The notes beneath the pieces are model-generated. The model did no database searches. It had not been told where the DNA came from and saw only the letters and a program-made list of their open reading frames with translations. The translations under genes were made by a program, and so were the position numbers. DNA of 64,000 bases from Heterostelium multicystogenum (taxonomy: Eukaryota; Evosea; Eumycetozoa; Acytosteliales; Acytosteliaceae): positions 1-64,000 of the forward strand of contig RCNN01000039.1 in NCBI GenBank assembly GCA_003667245.1, given 5' to 3'. Below, piece by piece: positions 58,646 to 64,000 of the stretch; position 1 is the stretch's first letter, and each line of letters begins with the position of its first letter.

Positions 58646-60215
58646 TTATTGGTTGACAGATTGGAAGTAAGCCTTTGAACCCTTTGGATCTGGGATCATA
58701 GTCTTGCTGTTGGATGGATTCCAGTTGGCTGGGCAAACTTCACCGTGGACATCGGTGTACATGTAACCCTTGACGAGTCTGAGGGCTTCCTCAACGTTTC
58801 TACCGACTGGGTTGTCGTTCATTTGGATGTGCTTGACCAAACTGTAATAATAAGCATATTAGTATAAAAGAACAAGTGTAACATTTGATTGATTGATTGA
58901 TTAACTTACCCGTCCTTTCCGATGATGAAGGAACCACGGATGGTGTGACCATCTTCCTCAATGTATACACCGTAATCCTTTGAGATTTGGTGAGTGAGAT
59001 CAGACAAGATTGGGAAGTTGATACCACCCAAACCACCTTCCTACGTGGGGTGTTGATCCAAGCCAAGTGAGAGAAGACAGAGTCGATTGAGCAAGCAACG
59101 ATCTCGCAACCAGCCTTTCTGAATTCCTCAGCAGCCTCAGAGAAAGCAATGATTTCAGTTGGGCATACGAAAGTGAAGTCCAATGGGTAGAAGAAGAAGT
59201 AAACGTATTTACCTAAACAGTTAATCAAAAGCAAAAGTTAATATATATCCATTGTTTAGTGTGTTTAGTCTTGATTCTTACCCTTGTAGTCATCCAAGGA
59301 GATGTCCTTGAATTCACCGTTGACGACAGCTTGTCCGGCGAACTTTGGAGCTGGCTTTCTGATACGGATTTGTTCGTGCTTGTGGCAGTGTGGACCAGTC
59401 ATTTCTATTAATTCAAAATTATGATTGCTTATCAAAGAGAAGAGAAAAATGAATGTTAAATTTGTTGTTCACCAAAAAAATAAGTAAGTGTTCACCACAC
59501 CACTGAGAAGGGAAAGAAAATTAAATAAAATTAAATTTAAATTTTAAATAAAAAATGGCTGAAACTCAGCAATGATGTGCACAGAGCGCAGGGAGTGCAC
59601 TTCAAATGGAGTCAATTTAATTTTTACAAAAAAGAAAAAAAATCAATAAAAAAAAAAATGTTAAGGACATGAAGATGACATCAAAAATTAATAATTTTGT
59701 AATTTTATGATGTTTAAAATGAATTCATTCATTTTCGAATAGATATTTACTATAATATAATAATAGATATGTGGAATTGGAAAGAGTAATTTTTACAAAT
59801 CTATTTATTTGTTGGATTGGTTTTAGTTTGCTATTGTTTTGGTGATGTGGTAACAAAACAAATGAAATTTCATAACCAATGAAAATGAAAGTGTTTTTTA
59901 AATTTAGGCAATTGAAATTAAAATGTTGCAATGAAGAGGAGTGTTGTTTGTGGCGGAGGTATAAAGAAAGAAAGAAAGAAAAGGAAGTATTGAAAGGTAG
60001 GATGGATATTCCCAATTGTATTGTTATAAGAAGGTTACTAGTACATACCAACAGTAGTTTCTAACTGTTTGATTCAGTGATTGTTTAACAAATAAAGATG
60101 TATTTGCTTGTGATGCAGATTTGTTGATTAAATTGAATGATCTAACAGCAGCACCTCTATTTAAAACAGAGCTGACAGAGTTGATGGAAGATGACAAACG
60201 TCTTAAAGATTGCAT
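58646..60215 (-). CDS. Typical 2-Cys peroxiredoxin with mitochondrial leader exon
   Basis: Exon 1 (60215-60049) encodes an Arg/Ser-rich presequence ([20 protein letters not shown]). After a 621-nt intron, exon 2 (59427-59283) continues in phase with [20 protein letters not shown] and [20 protein letters not shown]. Exon 3 (59212-58910) carries the peroxidatic Cys in [15 protein letters not shown] and the GGLG loop. Exon 4 (58841-58646) has the resolving Cys in HGEVCPANW and a terminal [12 protein letters not shown] together with YF marks the over-oxidation-sensitive type. It reduces hydrogen peroxide with thioredoxin, here probably in mitochondria. The frame slips by one base near 59042 (TPR to GGLG). 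An ATG at MTGPHC in exon 2 could give a cytosolic form. Confidence 0.93.
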
Positions 60216-60755
60216 ATTAAATTTTAATTTACTGAAAAAGGAATTAGGTTAATGGAACAGTGGAATCAGATTCTTAATTATACTAATTTTTATTTGTTAG
60301 TTCTTTTTTGCAAAAAAAAATTTATAAAATTAATTTGTAAAAAAATGGATGTGAAACCTCCAACCATGAACTTCCAGAATAGACCTTATCCAAACCACAA
60401 TTGGATATTTATGATATCAAATGGATATGGTCGTCTCTATTACATATAATTAGTATAAGTGTATATAGTTTCCAAGAAAATAAATAAATAATAATAATAC
60501 TAGTAAATAGTAGTAATAATAATAATAATAATAATAATTATTAGCTTTGAATTTCTAATTTATTGGTTTTTGTTTTTTTAAAAAAAAGGATAGGTATTAT
60601 GTTATATCTATTTGATGCAAAGTATATATTAATTGTTGATTGAATGTTGAATTATTCCAACTTTGAATTTAAAGGTGGATTTAAAAAATAAATATTAGTT
60701 TTTGAGTTTTGATTTAGTTTTTTTCATGGATCGAGTTAAACTATGAATGGTTAGT
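60216..60755. other. Spacer, no gene seen
   Basis: AT-rich, with A runs near 60310 and 60580 and an AAT run at 60520-60540. A 65-codon frame at 60252 is not credible. Confidence 0.6.
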
Positions 60756-63700
60756 TTAATCACATTTGTTGACACATTGTCCTGTGTTTCTGTCACAACT
60801 GTCTTTGGTTTTGGGATCTCCGTCGTCACAGTTCTTTGGTGTAAATTGACATTTTCCATTGAGTCCACAGGTGTCTATGGTACACTTGTTACCATCGTCA
60901 CATTTGGTGTAGACACATCCACGCTTGGAGTCACATGAGTCACAGGTGTTTGGGTTACCGTCGTCACATTTGACACTAGTGGTCTCGCATTTACCGGTCT
61001 TTGGATTGCATGACGATGTTTTGCATTTGTCATCATCGTCGCAATCACTGTCGCTGCACTTCACTGGGTGTGGACACAACCTCTGTCACAGTCACAAGAG
61101 TCTACTGTGCAAGGGTTACCGTCGTCGCAGTCAATGGGAGTTTGTACGCATCCCTTTACTTTGTCGCATTTGGCGGTGTGACATTTGTCCTTTGCATTAC
61201 ACTTGATTGGATTGAATTGGCATCCTTTTTCGCAGTCGCAGGAGTCAGATGTGCAAGCGTCGTTGTCGTTACACTTCAAGTCGCTTTGGACACATCCCCT
61301 CTTGGTATCACAGCTTGCTACTGAGCATTTGTCCTTTGGTGTACAGGTAATGTTCTTGTAGACACAACCGATTTTGCTTGTCGCAAGTATCAAAAGTACA
61401 TTTGTTGTTGTCATCACAGGTTATTTGGTTGTTCTGGCATCCACGTCTAGAGTCACAGGAGTCGGTAGTACATTTGTTGTTGTCATCACAACTAACTGGA
61501 GTATAGACACATTTGCCAGTTGAGTTGTTGCATGCTCCGTTGGTACACTTGTTTTTGTCATCACATACTACTGGGGTGTAGACACATCCTCTTTCACAGT
61601 CGCATGTGTCGACTGTACAAGGGTTGTTGTCGTCACACTTAAGTGGAGTGGTGGTACATCCCTTGATTGGATCACATACACCAATGTTACATTTATCTTT
61701 GCTTGGACATTGAGTTGGTTTGTTTTGACATCCTTTGACTGGGTCACAGGAGTCTAAAGTGCACTTGTTACCGTCATCACAGCTGATTGGAGTTTGGATA
61801 CATCCAGTGGAGTTCTTACATGAGGCTAAATAACAGGCATCCTTTGGCTTACATGAGATTGGTGTATTGACACATCCCTTCTCACAATCGCATGAATCGG
61901 AAGTACAGGCGTTACCATCATCACAACTGATGTCTTTGTGTTGACATCCTTTGACAGCATCACAATAGTCGTTAGTACATTTGTTACCATCATCACAGTT
62001 GATTGGAGTTTGGACACAACCAGTAGAGTTGGAGCATGAAGCTACATTACAAGCATCCTTTGGCTTACAGGTAATTGGAGTGTTGACACATCCCTTTTCA
62101 CAATCGCAAGAATCAGAAGTACATGCGTTACCATCATCACAACTGATGTCCTTGTGTTGACATCCTTTAGTAACATCACAGTAGTCGGAGGTACATTTGT
62201 TACCATCATCACAACTAATTGGGATTTGGACACAACCAGTTGAGTTGGAGCATGAGGCTACATTACAGGCATCCTTTGGCTTACATGAGATTGGTGTATG
62301 GACACATCCCTTTTCACAATCACATGAGTCTGCAGTACATGGGTTACCATCATCACAGTTGAGTGGAGTTTGGACACATCCAGTTGCATTGTTACATGAG
62401 GCTACATAACATGCATCCTTTGGAGTGCATTTGACTGGAGTATGTACACAACCAGTTACGTTGTCACATGAGTCAAGAGTGCATGCATTATAGTCATTAC
62501 ATTGGGTTGGTGGATGGAAGCATCCAATAGTCTTATCACAGAGATCTTGAGTGCATGCATTATTATCATTGCAATTTACATCGGTAGATTCGCATTCTCC
62601 AGATTCTTCACAACAGCTATTGATCTTACACTTGTTACCATCGTCACAATTCTTTGGAGTGTTAATACAACCTTTAACGGCATCACATGAGTCAATGGTG
62701 CATTTCTTTCCGTCATCACAACTAATTGGGGTCTGGACACAACCAGTTGAGTTGGAGCATGAGGCTACATTACAAGCATCCTTTGGTTTACAGGAGATTG
62801 GAGTGTTGACACAACCCTTCTCACAATCACATGAATCTGAGGTACAGACATTGCCATCATCACAGCTGATTGGAGTTTGGACACAACCAGTTGAGTTGGA
62901 ACATGAGGCAATGTAGCAGGCATCCTTTGGCTTACAGGTAATTGGTGTATGGACACATCCCTTCTCACAATCACATGAATCTGAGGTACAGGCATTGTTA
63001 TCATCACATGGAATATCTTGGTGTTGACATCCCTTGACAGCGTCGCAAGAGTCGTATGTACATTTGTTACCGTCGTCACAGTTGAGTGGAGTTTGAACAC
63101 AACCAGTTACATTGTTACATGAAGCAATGCTACAGGCATCCTTTGGTTTACAGGTGATTGGAGTGTTGACACAACCTTTTTCACAATCGCATGAGTCTTC
63201 AGTACAGGCATTGCCATCATCACAACTGATTGGGGTTTGAACACAACCAGTTGAGTTGGAACATGAGGCTACATTACAGGCATCCTTTGGTTTACAGACA
63301 ATTGGAATGTTGGAGCAACCAGTTTCTTTATCACATGAGTCTGCAGTGCAAGCATTATTGTCATCACAGCATAAATCTGTGTGTTGACATCCTTTGACAG
63401 CATCACAAGAATCAACAGTACATTTGTTACCATCATCACAGCTAATTGGAGTTTGGAAGCATCCAGTTACATTGTTACAAGCACCTACATTGCATGCATC
63501 GACTGGTGGACATGAGATTGGTTTATTAATGCAACCTTTTATAGCATCACAGTGGTCAGAGGTGCAAGCATTACCATCATCACAGTTGATTGGGGTTTGG
63601 ACACATCCAGTTGAGTTGGAGCATGAAGCGACATTACAAGCATCCTTTGGTTTACAGACAATTGGAATGTTGGAGCAACCAGTTTCTTTATCACATGAGT

Positions 63701-64000
63701 CTGCAGTACAGGCATTGTCATCATCGCAACACAAATCTGTGTGTTGACATCCCTTGACAGCATCACATGAATCAATGGTGCATTTGTTACCATCGTCACA
63801 GCTAATTGGGGTCTGGACACAACCAGTTGAGTTGGAGCATGAAGCTACATTACAAGCGTCTTTTGGTTTACAAGTAATTGGAGTGTTGACACAACCTTTC
63901 TCACAATCACATGAATCGGAAGTACATGCGTTACCATCATCACAACTGATATCCTTGTGTTGACATCCTTTAACTTCATCACAATAGTCATTGGTACATT
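60756..64000 (-). CDS. Giant Cys-repeat extracellular matrix protein (Dicty_CTDC repeats), 5' part outside
   Basis: The minus-strand frame enters at 64000 and ends at 60756. It consists almost wholly of about 24-residue repeats of the form CDDGNACTSDSCDCEKGC followed by a short loop and C, i.e. the Dicty_CTDC family known from the stalk and sheath proteins EcmA and EcmB. Six or so cysteines per repeat predict a rod of disulphide-linked modules. Units alternate in a higher-order pattern of three (CDDGN, CKPKDAC, CDDGNKC), and neighbouring triplets are nearly identical in DNA. The last 200 residues degenerate (DCDDDDKCKTSSCNPKTGKC). Frame slips at about 61377 and at a run of three G (61066-61068) are single-base changes and probably errors. 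Function as a cell-wall or matrix component of the stalk or slug sheath is inferred. Confidence 0.92.

Noticed and set aside
62197..63963. Plus-strand frames with SSQLIGVWTQPVELEHEAT repeats
   Set aside because: They are the antisense of the CTDC repeats. The sense strand has the cysteine pattern of a known family and a stop at 60756.

Overview
This window is nuclear DNA of a social amoeba (Dictyostelia). Four things show it. The spacers are very AT-rich, the introns are short and AT-rich with GTAAGT/GTATGT donors, and poly-Asn, poly-Gln and poly-Thr tracts sit inside coding regions. The gene set also contains families typical of or restricted to dictyostelids: discoidin, Dicty_CTDC cysteine-repeat matrix protein, ComC-like EGF/TIG protein, and a G-gamma subunit ending CSVL. 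I cannot fix the species. Several conserved genes carry single-base frameshifts at short homopolymers, which looks more like sequencing or assembly error than gene death, so frame breaks are described as seen.

Layout. 0.7-6.2 kb: a bacterial-type phosphoribosyltransferase relic and a badly interrupted ComC-like surface protein. 7.6-15.8 kb: two low-complexity coiled-coil proteins, a secreted class-3 lipase, a small secreted Cys-rich protein and the G-protein gamma subunit. 16.3-26.4 kb: a three-RRM CELF-like RNA-binding protein, the ribosome-biogenesis factor Rrs1 and the SCAR/WAVE-complex subunit Nap1. 26.1-34.2 kb: a tandem segmental duplication carrying the napA 3' end, a secreted bacterial-type protein, a membrane protein and a ricin-B-type lectin; one copy keeps some genes intact and the other copy keeps the rest. 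34.4-35.4 kb: a 5'-truncated non-LTR retrotransposon with a perfect 15-bp target-site duplication, ending 45 bp upstream of a tRNA-Trp gene (TRE5-like behaviour). 36-42.4 kb: a GRAM/VASt lipid-transfer protein and uroporphyrinogen-III synthase. 42.6-43.6 kb: a piggyBac-like fragment and tRNA-Asn. 45.2-60.2 kb: discoidin, a BRPF-type PHD/bromodomain protein, a small secreted protein, a DUF1990 protein, a PHAF1/UPF0183 homologue, a sterol O-acyltransferase-like MBOAT, an unknown gene and a 2-Cys peroxiredoxin with a mitochondrial leader exon. 60.8-64 kb: the C-terminal part of a giant Cys-repeat extracellular matrix protein, which runs off the window.

The genes are individually transcribed housekeeping, signalling, matrix and lectin genes; there is no operon logic. 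The strongest structural stories are the mosaic tandem duplication at 26-34 kb, the tRNA-targeted retrotransposon, and an identical 8-bp GC palindrome 21-23 nt past the 3' end of both tRNA genes.
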